From: an uncultured Pleomorphomonas sp.
GTDB lineage: Bacteria > Pseudomonadota > Alphaproteobacteria > Rhizobiales > Pleomorphomonadaceae
DNA length: 64,000 bases
Reading direction: 5' to 3'
Assembly (NCBI GenBank): GCA_937868725.1
Contig: CALMMQ010000106.1
Coordinates: 1 to 64,000 of the forward strand
Below, piece after piece: positions 53,445 to 61,312 of this stretch. The position numbers were made by a program, and so were the translations under genes. Each line of letters begins with the position of its first letter. The stretch's first letter is position 1. Under the pieces are notes generated by a model. That model did not search any database and was not told the DNA's origin. It was given only the letters and a program-made list of their open reading frames with translations.

Positions 53445-54052
53445 TGAGCATCATCCTCGCCCTCAGGGTCGATAAGACCAAGACCATCCGGCGCGGCCAG
53501 GCCTATCTCTGGCAGGTGATCCGCGACCTGACGGCCGCCGACCGCGCTCGGCCGATCTTCCTCGACGAGATCATGGCTCGCATGGCCGGTACCGATCGGT
53601 CGGTCGTCCGGCTCGACCTCGGCCGCATGGCCAAGGCCGGGTTGATCAGCCTGACGACCAGCACGGCCGGTCCCTGCTGGACGGTGCTGAAGCGGCCAAC
53701 CAGGTTGCCGAGCCTCGGCAAAGCCGGCGCGGCGCCGCGATCCGGCCAGGAAGCCATGTGGACGGCGATGCGGGCCCTGCGCGAGTTCTCGCCCCGCGAA
53801 ATTGCCCTCACGGCATCGACTGTCGAGCGGCCGGTGTCGCTCCAGACGGCCCGCACCTACGTCCAGCGCCTCAATGGCGCCGGCTACTTCACGGTCGTGG
53901 CGCCGGCTACGTCCCGGTCGCTTGCCGTCTACCGGCTCAAGCCGGCGATGAATGGCGGCCCGGACGCTCCGAGAGTGCTGCGGACCCATCTCATCTATGA
54001 CCCCAACCGGAATGAGGTCATGGGCGAGGCCGAGGCGGAGGACGCATCATGA
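53444..54052 (+). CDS. Phage protein with two winged-helix-like parts
   Basis: A 202-residue protein. Two similar HTH-like segments are visible: FLDEIMARMAGTDRSVVRLDLGRMAKAGLI (about residues 37-70) and PREIALTASTVERPVSLQTARTYVQRLNGAGYF (about 115-150). A DNA-binding or regulatory role is likely. It overlaps MuB and the following gene by 1 and 4 bp. Confidence 0.75.
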   Translation: MSIILALRVDKTKTIRRGQAYLWQVIRDLTAADRARPIFLDEIMARMAGTDRSVVRLDLGRMAKAGLISLTTSTAGPCWTVLKRPTRLPSLGKAGAAPRSGQEAMWTAMRALREFSPREIALTASTVERPVSLQTARTYVQRLNGAGYFTVVAPATSRSLAVYRLKPAMNGGPDAPRVLRTHLIYDPNRNEVMGEAEAEDAS

Positions 54053-54447
54053 ACAGAGGCCCCATTCCCGGCGCCGCTCAGGTCGATTTCGTCGCCAAGG
54101 CCCAGGCCGCGTGGGCGCCGGCCCCCGATTGGGTGGTGGCGCTGGCCGAGGCGGCGACGCGCGACGGCCTGGCCGAGGTTGGCCGGCGCATCGGCTATTC
54201 CAAGGGCGTCGTCAGCCAGGTGATCTCAGCCTCCTATGGCAAGGGCAACCTCGGCAAGGTCGAGGTGATCGTGCGCGGTGCCTACATGGCCGAGACCGTC
54301 GATTGTCCCGTGCTCGGCGAGATCGGCCGCGACCAATGCCGGCGCGAGCAGAAGACGCCGTTCCGGGCCACGAACAGCAGCCGTGCCCGGCTCAAGCGGG
54401 CTTGCCGGACGTGCGAGCACCTCTATCGCCGGGGAGATGAGGCATGA
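54049..54447 (+). CDS. HTH and Cys-containing phage regulator candidate
   Basis: A 132-residue protein. The middle carries an HTH-like segment (GLAEVGRRIGYSKGVVSQVIS), and the C-terminus has Cys at spaced positions (DCPVLGEIGRDQCRRE and ACRTCEHLY) that could bind zinc. The combination recalls small phage transcription regulators. It overlaps both neighbours by 4 bp. Confidence 0.75.
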   Translation: MNRGPIPGAAQVDFVAKAQAAWAPAPDWVVALAEAATRDGLAEVGRRIGYSKGVVSQVISASYGKGNLGKVEVIVRGAYMAETVDCPVLGEIGRDQCRREQKTPFRATNSSRARLKRACRTCEHLYRRGDEA

Positions 54448-54641
54448 ACGCGCACCTTGCTGCCCGCCTGCACGACTGGCGCGACCTGCTGTCCCCCTGC
54501 GCCGAGCGCGGCGCCCGCCTGGACGGCTCGGCCGTCCGCGAGCTGGTCGGCACGCTGATCGCCGCCGAGGTGGCGCTTACCGATCGCGTGGCTCTGACCA
54601 TCGATCTCGACGCCCATGAGTACCAGGAGGTGAGACCATGA
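54444..54641 (+). CDS. Small phage protein of unknown function (65 residues)
   Basis: A 65-residue mostly helical protein (HLAARLHDWRDLLSPCAERGARLDG) with 4-bp overlaps to both neighbours. No family was recognised. Confidence 0.65.
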   Translation: MNAHLAARLHDWRDLLSPCAERGARLDGSAVRELVGTLIAAEVALTDRVALTIDLDAHEYQEVRP

Positions 54642-55360
54642 CGACGCTGTCGATTGCCACGCTGCGGGAGATGGTCGCCACGATCACCGGCGTCGAGTGG
54701 CCGCTGATCCTGGCTGATCAGCGCGCCGACCCGCTGGTGAGGGCGCGTCACCTGCTGATGTGGGCGGCGCGGACCTATACGGGGCGCACCCTGCCGGAGA
54801 TCGGCCGCATCATGCACCGGGATCACACGTCGGTGCTCTACGCCGTGCGCAAGATCGAAGCCGAGATCGACACAGGACAGGTCGGCGCCGATCTGGCGGC
54901 CCTGATTGACGCGATCAGCGTGGCGATCGCCGGGATGGATCAGGCGCGGATTGGCGACGAGCCCGACCTCGATCCGCTGGACATCGCCCGGAGCGCCCTG
55001 GCGTCGATCCGGACGACAATGCATTTGCCGGTCGAACACATCCAGGTGATGGCCGCCTACGTCGTGGCCATGGCCGCCGCCGCTCTCGACGTCCCCGAGC
55101 CGGCCAGCACCGCGCCGATCGAGCGGCGGATCGAAGTCGTCAAAGTCCGGCCGGAGACGCCGACGCCGATCGTCAAGGCAGCTCAGGACGTCGTAGTGGC
55201 CCTCCTGCTGTGGGTCGAGTCGACGTCCATCCGGGAGGAGCAGCACCAGGCGGGCGTGCTCGGCCGCCGTATGGCCGATCTCAGCGTTGCCCTTGATGCG
55301 GCCGGCACTCCGGCAAAGCGGCCGGCACCTGTTTTCAAAACCAGTTCGAAAGCCCTTTGA
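54638..55360 (+). CDS. DnaA domain IV-like protein without ATPase
   Basis: A 240-residue protein. Residues about 28-80 match the DnaA-box-binding domain IV: RARHLLMWAARTYTGRTLPEIGRIM followed by RDHTSVLYAVRKIE, equivalent to DnaA's DHTTVxxAxRKI signature. There is no Walker A or B, so it cannot act as a normal initiator. The remaining 150 residues are helical and unrecognised. It may bind DnaA boxes to redirect host initiation or phage replication; this is inference. Confidence 0.82.
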   Translation: MTTLSIATLREMVATITGVEWPLILADQRADPLVRARHLLMWAARTYTGRTLPEIGRIMHRDHTSVLYAVRKIEAEIDTGQVGADLAALIDAISVAIAGMDQARIGDEPDLDPLDIARSALASIRTTMHLPVEHIQVMAAYVVAMAAAALDVPEPASTAPIERRIEVVKVRPETPTPIVKAAQDVVVALLLWVESTSIREEQHQAGVLGRRMADLSVALDAAGTPAKRPAPVFKTSSKAL

Positions 55361-55371
55361 AGGAGGCCATC

Positions 55372-56049
55372 ATGCTTGATGAAGAGACCCTCATTGCTCA
55401 GTTCCCGTCCCGCCAGCCGCCGGAGCGCGGTGGTGTCGTGACCGTCGGCAATCGGGACTACATGACCGACCCGCGCGGCGCTCTGGTGCCGCTCGGCACC
55501 ATCAAGGCACAGGACAAACTGATCGACGAGACTGTGCGCAAGATCATGGGCTACGCCGCCAACCTGTCAGCACAGGTAGCCCGGTTCAAAGGTCATTGCT
55601 TCGACGACATCGGCAGCCTGCAAGCACTGCTCGACCAAGAATATGGCGCCAAGGCCGGCGGGCCCAAAGGCAACGTTACGCTCACCACCTTCGACGGCTT
55701 GCAGCGCGTTACGCTCAAGATGGCCGACCTGATCGAGTTCGGGCCGGAACTGCAGGCTGCCAAGAAGCTGGTCGACGAGTGCCTCAACGACTGGTCGGCC
55801 GACGCCGGCGATGAACTCCGCACCATCGTCAATCGCGCCTTCCAGGTCGATCGCGAGGGCCGGATCAACCGGGCCGAGATCTTCATGTTGTTGCGGGCGC
55901 AGATCGATGATCCGCGCTGGAAGCGGGCCATGGACGCCGTACGGGATTCGATCCGCGTGATCGGGTCCAAGGCTTATCTCGCCTTCCAGGTGCGCCCATC
56001 GGCCGAGGCGGCCTGGGCATCGATATCCATCGATCTGGCGAGGCTCTGA
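55372..56049 (+). CDS. DUF3164 phage protein
   Basis: A 225-residue protein of the DUF3164 family common in Mu-like phages. Recognised blocks are DYMTDPRGALVPLGTIKAQDKLIDETVRKIM near the N-terminus and INRAEIFMLLRAQIDDPRWKRAMDAVRDSIRVIGSKAYLAF near the C-terminus. The function is unknown. ATG 55372 follows GAAGGAGG; an earlier ATG at 55357 overlaps the previous stop. Confidence 0.9.
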   Translation: MLDEETLIAQFPSRQPPERGGVVTVGNRDYMTDPRGALVPLGTIKAQDKLIDETVRKIMGYAANLSAQVARFKGHCFDDIGSLQALLDQEYGAKAGGPKGNVTLTTFDGLQRVTLKMADLIEFGPELQAAKKLVDECLNDWSADAGDELRTIVNRAFQVDREGRINRAEIFMLLRAQIDDPRWKRAMDAVRDSIRVIGSKAYLAFQVRPSAEAAWASISIDLARL

Positions 56050-56051
56050 TC

Positions 56052-56189
56052 ATGCGCCGCCGCTGCTACACCGACATCGAGACCGGTCAGATCGTGATGA
56101 TCGACCCGCCGCGCCTATGGCCCTGGCTGCTGGCCCTCGCGGCCGCCGCCGGCACCATCGGCTGGATCCTGCGGGGATGGGCATCGTGA
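56052..56189 (+). CDS. Small membrane protein (45 residues)
   Basis: A 45-residue frame starting at ATG 56052 with a polar start (MRRRCYTDIETG) and one hydrophobic segment (LWPWLLALAAAAGTIGWIL). It overlaps the following gene in another frame. Coding is supported by tight packing alone. Confidence 0.5.
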   Translation: MRRRCYTDIETGQIVMIDPPRLWPWLLALAAAAGTIGWILRGWAS

Positions 56190-56380
56190 CCTTCGTCAGC
56201 CGCTCCCTGCCACCCGAAGCCGAGGACCCGCCGCCCACGCGGCGGGACCTCCTCCGAGAGGAGCGGGAGGCCCTCATCCGCCAGGTCCGGCCACGCGTGC
56301 GATCCCTCCACCAGGACCGCATCCGCCGCCGGATCGCCGCGATCACCACGGCGATCATGCAAGAGGAGAGGCGATCATGA
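56177..56380 (+). CDS. Small basic phage protein (67 residues)
   Basis: A 67-residue Arg-rich, helical protein (RRDLLREEREALIRQVRPRVRSL). It overlaps the previous small ORF by 13 bp and the next gene by 4 bp (ATGA). No family was recognised. Confidence 0.6.
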   Translation: MGIVTFVSRSLPPEAEDPPPTRRDLLREEREALIRQVRPRVRSLHQDRIRRRIAAITTAIMQEERRS

Positions 56381-56643
56381 AACGCACTGTTCTGGTGTCC
56401 ATGGAAGTTGACGTGACAGTCGACGAAACCACGTTCACGCCTGAGTTCATGGCCGAGTTTCAGGCCTACTTCTTCGACTTCGACACCATCGAAGATCACA
56501 TCTGTCACATCGCACAACTCGAGGCCCGCGAGGTTCTCAACCGGAACTTCACCGAGGGATATGGGCCTCTTTCGAAGATGGGCATCGAAGCGGAAGTCGT
56601 TCCGTACTCACTCGCGACCGAGATTCAGAAAGCTGAACAATGA
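56377..56643 (+). CDS. Phage protein of unknown function (88 residues)
   Basis: An 88-residue acidic protein. It begins with a beta-strand-like MKRTVLVSMEVDVTVDETTF and continues with an acidic helix region. It has 4-bp overlaps at both ends. No family was recognised. Confidence 0.7.
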   Translation: MKRTVLVSMEVDVTVDETTFTPEFMAEFQAYFFDFDTIEDHICHIAQLEAREVLNRNFTEGYGPLSKMGIEAEVVPYSLATEIQKAEQ

Positions 56644-57059
56644 CCGCCCTCATCACGACCGACCAGATCCGCGCTCTGCAGGCGAGCCGCCGCAAGGCCG
56701 GCATCAGCGACGATGACTGGCGCGCCAAGCTGCGCCTTGTATCGGGCCAGGACAGCACCAAGGGGCTGACGGCGCGTCAGGCCAACGCTTTGCTCGACGA
56801 GCTGGCGCCTGCCGCCGGCCGGAAGCCATTTCGGAAGTCGGACAAGGCGCATGTGCGCCTTGTCTACGCGCTCTGGACCGAGGCCGGCAAGGTCGGTGCG
56901 ATCGAGACCGCCAGCAAGCCCGCACTGCGCGCCTTCATCGGCCGCCAGCTTAACGGCGGCGCCGATGTAGCCCGCGACCCGGAATTTCTGTCGCCGGCCG
57001 AGGCCAACAAGGTCTCCGAGGGCCTCAAGGCGATGATCAAACGGGCGAAGGGAGAGTGA
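56640..57059 (+). CDS. Mu gp16-like protein (DUF1018)
   Basis: A 139-residue protein with the gp16/DUF1018 signature: TTDQIRALQASRRKAGISDDDWRAKLRLVSGQDSTKGLTARQANALLDEL and KAHVRLVYALWTEAGKVGAI. In Mu the corresponding gene (gemA/gp16) lies just before mor and affects host gene expression. It overlaps the previous gene by 4 bp. Confidence 0.9.
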   Translation: MTALITTDQIRALQASRRKAGISDDDWRAKLRLVSGQDSTKGLTARQANALLDELAPAAGRKPFRKSDKAHVRLVYALWTEAGKVGAIETASKPALRAFIGRQLNGGADVARDPEFLSPAEANKVSEGLKAMIKRAKGE

Positions 57060-57061
57060 GC

Positions 57062-57865
57062 ATGGACGATTTCGACTCCATCGACAATTTCATCGACCTG
57101 ATCCCGGAGAAGGCCAAGGACGAACCGCTGGTGGTCTACGTGATGATGTCGGGCCGCCAGAAGTCACCAAAGCTGCGACTGGCTTTTCTTTCTGGACCGC
57201 TCGCCGAAATCGGCGGCCCGCGCTATCTGGTGCGCTGGAGCCCAAAACGGCGGGTGCTCCGTGTCGAGGCTGGCGATCGCCACCCTTATGAGCCGTTCCG
57301 CATGGGGCGTGGGTCGCAAAGAGATATACTGAGCTGCCCTGTACCGCCCGGGTTTGCCATTGACGGTGACCGCTGTTTGCCCGAGTTTCATATCGACGCC
57401 GTTGGCCGGGCCATCAACATCGAAGTGCCAGCTCTGACTAGCGTGCGCCATCTGCCGGCGCCCCCGTCGCCGCGTGCTTTGCCCGCACCGGCATCGGTGA
57501 AGCCGCAGCCGGTGAAGGAGCCTGCCGGCCAATTTGATGCAGACCTTGCGGTGACGCTTGGGCTGACTGCGAGCTTCCCGACGAAGTTTGGCGATATCGT
57601 TCTGACAAAAGCCGAAGCGAACATCCTCGAAGTGCTCTATCGCCGGGAGCAGGCCAGCAAAGACGCGCTGATGATGGCAACGGCGGAGCCCGGCAGGGAA
57701 GACGACCGCGACAACAAGATCGTCGACATTTTCATTCATAAGCTCCGCAAGAAGCTGGAGCCCCTCGCTATCGAGATCGAGACGCTTTGGGGCGATGGCT
57801 ACAAGCTCAACCCGAAGACCAAGCGCTTCATCGCCAGACTGCTAGGGGAGCCGTTCAATGGCTGA
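57062..57865 (+). CDS. Phage protein with OmpR-type winged helix
   Basis: A 267-residue protein. The C-terminal third (about 178-255) is an OmpR/PhoB-type winged helix: LTKAEANILEVLYRREQASKDALM and DNKIVDIFIHKLRKKLE, followed by the IETLWGDGYKL wing. There is no receiver domain; the N-terminal 150 residues are unrelated and followed by a Pro-rich linker. It may be a transcription factor for phage or host genes, similar in spirit to CtrA-type regulators. ATG 57062 has GGGAGAG upstream; GTG 57056 is possible. Confidence 0.82.
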   Translation: MDDFDSIDNFIDLIPEKAKDEPLVVYVMMSGRQKSPKLRLAFLSGPLAEIGGPRYLVRWSPKRRVLRVEAGDRHPYEPFRMGRGSQRDILSCPVPPGFAIDGDRCLPEFHIDAVGRAINIEVPALTSVRHLPAPPSPRALPAPASVKPQPVKEPAGQFDADLAVTLGLTASFPTKFGDIVLTKAEANILEVLYRREQASKDALMMATAEPGREDDRDNKIVDIFIHKLRKKLEPLAIEIETLWGDGYKLNPKTKRFIARLLGEPFNG

Positions 57866-58181
57866 TCTCCCCAAGCACCCCGGCCCGCGCTTCTCGCTCG
57901 CTACCCGCCGCGCGACCGTCGCCAATATGGCCAACATCGTGTCGACTACCTATCGAGAAAAGGTGGCGCGCGGCATCGTCAAGCAGGCCGAGGCGTCGCT
58001 CGTCGAAGACCAGATGGCCGACGTATTCGGCACTTTCGTCTGGCTCATCGACCACGAGGCGGACATCCGGGCGCTGGTCAAGCTGCCGCCGGCGGACCGC
58101 GCAGCGCTCATCGCCCATCTCGACGTGGCGATCGCCGCCGCGAAGGCGGCGCAGCAGACGCGGGAGGGTGGCAATGGCTGA
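57858..58181 (+). CDS. Phage protein of unknown function (107 residues)
   Basis: A 107-residue helical protein (VSTTYREKVARGIVKQAEASLVEDQMADVFGTFVWLIDHEADIRAL). It overlaps both neighbours by 8 bp. No family was recognised. Confidence 0.7.
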   Translation: MADLPKHPGPRFSLATRRATVANMANIVSTTYREKVARGIVKQAEASLVEDQMADVFGTFVWLIDHEADIRALVKLPPADRAALIAHLDVAIAAAKAAQQTREGGNG

Positions 58182-58545
58182 ACTCCAGGCCACCTTGGCG
58201 CCTCTGTCGCGCGACGAGCTGCTCATCCTATGCAGCGATTTGGCCGTACGGCTGGCCATCCGTCTCGATGAACTCGACCGTATGGTGCTAGCCGCCAGGT
58301 GGCAGGCGGCTAGCGCCGTTGTTCTGACCGCCCAGAGGGCAGCCGACGAGGCTTGGCAGGAGTGGACATCGCTCTGCTGCGGTCAAGCTAACCGGCTTAC
58401 ATCGGCGCTGTTGGCCGAGCGGGAGGCAGCCGAGCGCCGGCGCAACCGACTTGACGCTATCGCCAAGAGGGCGGCGCGAGCCGAGCGGGACCTATGGGAC
58501 CGCTTGAGCGCCACATGGGTGCCGGCCGTGGAGGCAGAGCTATGA
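58174..58545 (+). CDS. Phage protein, coiled-coil-like (123 residues)
   Basis: A 123-residue Ala/Arg-rich helical protein beginning MAELQATLAPLSRDEL, with a likely coiled coil in ALLAEREAAERRRNRLDA. It overlaps the previous gene by 8 bp and the methyltransferase by 4 bp. The function is unknown. Confidence 0.6.
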   Translation: MAELQATLAPLSRDELLILCSDLAVRLAIRLDELDRMVLAARWQAASAVVLTAQRAADEAWQEWTSLCCGQANRLTSALLAEREAAERRRNRLDAIAKRAARAERDLWDRLSATWVPAVEAEL

Positions 58546-59138
58546 GCTGGCCCTTCGACGGTCTCACGCCTGGCCGCTATGGCAAGATCCTGATCGATCC
58601 GCCCTGGTCGTACCAACTGTGGAGTCCCAAGGGCTACGACAAGAGCCCCGAGGCGCACTATCCGATCATGACGATCGGCGAGCTCAGCCAGATGCCGGTG
58701 CGCGATCTCGCGGCGCCGGACTGCCTGATGTGGATGTGGTCGACCTGGCCACACCTCAAGAAGGCAATGGAGCTGATGGCAGCGCTCGGCTGGACCTACA
58801 AGACCGGCGGGAGCTGGCACAAGCTGACGCGGACCGGCAAGAGCGCCGTTGGCGGTGGCTTCATCTTCCGATCGTCGACCGAACCTTTCCTGATCGGCAC
58901 CATCGGAGCGCCGCAGTACCGCTCGCGCGCGGTCCGCAACGTCATTGTTACGGAAGCCGACTTTCCGACCGGCATCGAAGCACTGCGGCGCGAGCACAGC
59001 CGCAAACCGCCTGAGGCGCGGCAAGCGTTGGATGAACTGTTGCCCGACGCGCCGGGCTGCGAGCTTTTTGCCCGCGAGCCCTGGCCCGGCAACGACGTCT
59101 GGGGCGCCGAGACCACGAGGTTTGGGGAGGCATCATGA
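58542..59138 (+). CDS. Phage MT-A70 family adenine methyltransferase
   Basis: A 198-residue MT-A70 protein. The catalytic DPPW is at residues 19-22, with LMWMWSTWPHLKKAMELMAALGW, KTGGSWHK and the C-terminal REHSRKPPEARQALDELLPD followed by ELFAREPWPGNDVWG. It probably methylates adenine in phage or host DNA, which may protect against restriction. It is distinct from the chromosomal MT-A70 at 21509, sharing motifs only. It overlaps the previous stop (ATGA). Confidence 0.9.
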   Translation: MSWPFDGLTPGRYGKILIDPPWSYQLWSPKGYDKSPEAHYPIMTIGELSQMPVRDLAAPDCLMWMWSTWPHLKKAMELMAALGWTYKTGGSWHKLTRTGKSAVGGGFIFRSSTEPFLIGTIGAPQYRSRAVRNVIVTEADFPTGIEALRREHSRKPPEARQALDELLPDAPGCELFAREPWPGNDVWGAETTRFGEAS

Positions 59139-59389
59139 CCAACATCAATGTGACCGACCATGCGCTGGTGCGCTACCTCGAGCGCGTGCACGGCGTCGAC
59201 GTCGAGACCTTCCGGGAGGCACTGCGGGCCGAGATATCCCCGTCCGCTGTGGCCGTGGGTGCGGCCGTTGGTGGCTACTACGCCGTCAAACGCGGCGGCT
59301 ATACCTACGTCTGTCATGGTACGCGGGTCGTGACCGTCATGGCGCGATCAGGCGCCACCATCGGTCTGCTCGAGGGCGCCCGGCCATGA
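59135..59389 (+). CDS. Phage protein of unknown function (84 residues)
   Basis: An 84-residue protein. It begins with INVTDHALVRYLERVHGVDVE, a HxxxRYxER pattern seen in some small phage and toxin-like families, followed by strands (GGYYAVKRGGYTYVCHGTRVVTVM). It has 4-bp overlaps to both neighbours. No certain family was recognised. Confidence 0.7.
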   Translation: MTNINVTDHALVRYLERVHGVDVETFREALRAEISPSAVAVGAAVGGYYAVKRGGYTYVCHGTRVVTVMARSGATIGLLEGARP

Positions 59390-59763
59390 CCGTTGATCGC
59401 ATCGCCCCGCCGGCTCATATCGAGGCCTGGGTGGCCGTGCTCGGCGACGATCTGGCGGTCGAGCTGTTTTTGACGCTTGGCGGGTCGATGGTCGACATCG
59501 CCTACGTGCCGCGCTCGTCGCGACTGTCCGAGGTCGTCGGTGCCGACAGAGCGGCCGCACTGGCGCGCCGCCTGGGCGCCGGCAAAACCAAGGTTCCACT
59601 GGCCAAGCAGTGGTGCGCTCAGGTGCTATGGTGGCGGGGCGCCAGCCAGCAGGACATCGCGCGGCGCCTGCACGTCGATGTCGCCACGGTCGCCCGCCAG
59701 CTCAAGGCGACGCCTGGCGGCCGACGACGATGCCCTGACCCGCGGCAAATCGAGATGTTCTGA
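59386..59763 (+). CDS. Mor-like transcription activator candidate
   Basis: A 125-residue protein. The N-terminal half contains GGSMVDIAYVPRSSRLSEVVG and the C-terminal half a helix-turn-helix (GASQQDIARRLHVDVATVARQLK). This resembles the Mor/C family that turns on Mu middle and late genes. It is the last gene before a terminator and the lysis genes, as expected for such an activator. Assignment is by pattern and place, not by a strong signature. Confidence 0.72.
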   Translation: MTVDRIAPPAHIEAWVAVLGDDLAVELFLTLGGSMVDIAYVPRSSRLSEVVGADRAAALARRLGAGKTKVPLAKQWCAQVLWWRGASQQDIARRLHVDVATVARQLKATPGGRRRCPDPRQIEMF

Positions 59764-59795
59764 GGGGGCGGACCGGTAGACGGACCGCCCCCTTC
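59764..59795 (+). terminator. Terminator at the end of the early region
   Basis: An 8-bp perfect stem GGGGGCGG/CCGCCCCC with a 13-nt loop, followed by TT, directly after the Mor-like stop. It would end early transcription before the late genes. Confidence 0.7.
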
Positions 59796-59804
59796 GCATA
59801 TGCG
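59795..59804. promoter_or_regulatory. Palindrome CGCATATGCG before the lysis genes
   Basis: A 10-bp perfect palindrome 41 bp upstream of the endolysin start, in the only sizeable gap of the region. It may be the activator site for late transcription. Confidence 0.4.
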
Positions 59805-59845
59805 GGGGGGCATAAACAGTCGATTTTGAGGGAGATTTGATCCCG

Positions 59846-60400
59846 ATGAAAACGCGATTTGAAGCGGATTTCAAGAGGGTCAAAAAAGTGGCTTACCCGA
59901 ATTATTACATGATCGCCCGGGCCGAGCTCGGGCTCCACGAGCAGGTTGGCCCCGGCAGCAACCCGCGCATCATGGCGATGGCCGACCGCGTGTCCCGACA
60001 GCCGGGCCGAGCCTGGGTCAAGACCTTCTACGCCAGCGACGATGTCCCCTGGTGCGCGCTCGGCGTCTCCGACGCGCTGGTGCAGGCTGGCCACTCGATC
60101 CCCGACAATCCGCTTTCGGCCGGCGCTTACCGTATGTATGGCACCAAGCTCTCCGGTCCGATGGCTGGCGCCATCGCCGTCAAGGCCCGCCGGGGCGGCA
60201 ACCACGTCGGCCTGGTCTCGGCGATCAGCGTCGATGGCAAGCATCTCCTGATCCTCGGCTTCAACCAGGGCGACGCGGTGCGCGAAGACTGGTACCTCGC
60301 CAGTGTCTTCGACGCTTTCCGCGCGCCCGCTGGCGTCAAGCTCGACGATCTGCCGCGCCGCGATCTGACGCCGAGCGCACCGGCGGCTAGCGAGGCCTGA
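59846..60400 (+). CDS. Endolysin-like peptidase (TIGR02594/NlpC-P60 type)
   Basis: A 184-residue protein. The catalytic Cys70 lies in DDVPWCALGVSDAL and a His120 in RGGNHVGLVS, as in the TIGR02594/CHAP-like cell wall peptidases used by many phages. It has no signal peptide, so it would need a holin to reach the wall. ATG 59846 is preceded by GGGAG at 11 bp; TTG 59837 is also in frame. It is the first gene after the terminator and palindrome. Confidence 0.85.
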   Translation: MKTRFEADFKRVKKVAYPNYYMIARAELGLHEQVGPGSNPRIMAMADRVSRQPGRAWVKTFYASDDVPWCALGVSDALVQAGHSIPDNPLSAGAYRMYGTKLSGPMAGAIAVKARRGGNHVGLVSAISVDGKHLLILGFNQGDAVREDWYLASVFDAFRAPAGVKLDDLPRRDLTPSAPAASEA

Positions 60401-60495
60401 TGCTCGCCGCCTTCCTGTCCGGCGCCATCATCGGCGTTGTCGCCGTCATCATCGCCTTCTCGCTCGAAGGCTTTCCGAGAGGACCAAAATCATGA
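60400..60495 (+). CDS. Tiny membrane protein (31 residues)
   Basis: A 31-residue frame beginning at ATG 60400, overlapping the endolysin stop (TGATG). It is nearly all one hydrophobic segment (AAFLSGAIIGVVAVIIAF) with a short basic tail. Its stop overlaps the next start (ATGA). It may be a lysis helper or small holin; coding is supported by exact overlaps. Confidence 0.6.
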   Translation: MLAAFLSGAIIGVVAVIIAFSLEGFPRGPKS

Positions 60496-61079
60496 AGTTC
60501 CTGCCGATCCTTTACTGGGTGGTCACCTTCTGCGCCGCCGCCGTGCTGGCGCTTACCGCGATCGCCCGCGACATCACCCGGCCGCGCCGGTACGAATTCG
60601 TCGCGGCGTGTTGCTTCGGCCTGGCCGTATGCTTCGTTGCTCTGCCGGCGCCGGCCTGGGCGGCCGAGGGCACGACGGTCTCGCTGCCGATCGGCGACTG
60701 GATCGACGCCATCGCCAGACCGGCCATCGACGTGCTGACGGCGGCGCTGATCACCGTGGCAACCTGGGCGATGGCCAAGGCGCCGGCGCCGATCGCGGCG
60801 CTGATCAAGACGGCGCTGACCGAGCAGTTGTTTGCACGTGCCTCCACCTATGCCATCAACGCCGTCGCCGGCGCCGCCCACGGCGAGGTGTTGTCGGTCA
60901 ACGTCGGCAATGCCGTGGTGGCCAAGATGACGCAGTATTTCGTCGACCACGCCCCCGCCTGGCTCGTCGTCTGGCTCGGCGGCAAGGACAAGATCGCCGA
61001 GATGGCGATTGCCCGGCTCAAGTTCGACAAGACCGCATCCGTCGACAGTCTCGATCGATCGACAGTCGTGTCGGGATGA
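60492..61079 (+). CDS. Phage membrane protein, holin-like candidate
   Basis: A 195-residue protein. There are two or three hydrophobic segments: residues 5-25 (ILYWVVTFCAAAVLAL), 38-58 (FVAACCFGLAVCFVALPAP) ending in an AWA-AEG cleavage-like site, and a weaker one near 80-95. The rest is amphipathic. It lies between the endolysin and the Rz-like genes, so it may be a holin or a phage-coat membrane protein. No family was recognised. Confidence 0.7.
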   Translation: MKFLPILYWVVTFCAAAVLALTAIARDITRPRRYEFVAACCFGLAVCFVALPAPAWAAEGTTVSLPIGDWIDAIARPAIDVLTAALITVATWAMAKAPAPIAALIKTALTEQLFARASTYAINAVAGAAHGEVLSVNVGNAVVAKMTQYFVDHAPAWLVVWLGGKDKIAEMAIARLKFDKTASVDSLDRSTVVSG

Positions 61080-61312
61080 AATCCTTCCTCACCCTGTTCG
61101 CCAGCGCCTTCTGCCAGGTGCTGGCGGACGCCTTCCTCGGCTGGCTCGATGACCAGCGGCGGGATGAGAGCCTGATCGCGCGTGGCGCGGCCGAGACGGG
61201 AGCAACGGTCAATGCAGCAGCAGCTGAAGCAGCGGACAAAGTCGGGGCGATCGCCGCTCGCATCGATACTCCTGCCGATGTGCTTGGCCGGCTGCATGAC
61301 GGCACCTTCTGA
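61076..61312 (+). CDS. Rz-like inner-membrane spanin candidate
   Basis: A 78-residue protein. It starts with a hydrophobic stretch (LTLFASAFCQVLADAFLGWL) and continues as a helix rich in Ala, Arg, Asp and Glu. It overlaps the previous gene by 4 bp and contains in another frame the start of a lipoprotein gene. That nested arrangement is typical of Rz/Rz1 spanins, but this helix is shorter than usual. Confidence 0.55.
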   Translation: MKSFLTLFASAFCQVLADAFLGWLDDQRRDESLIARGAAETGATVNAAAAEAADKVGAIAARIDTPADVLGRLHDGTF

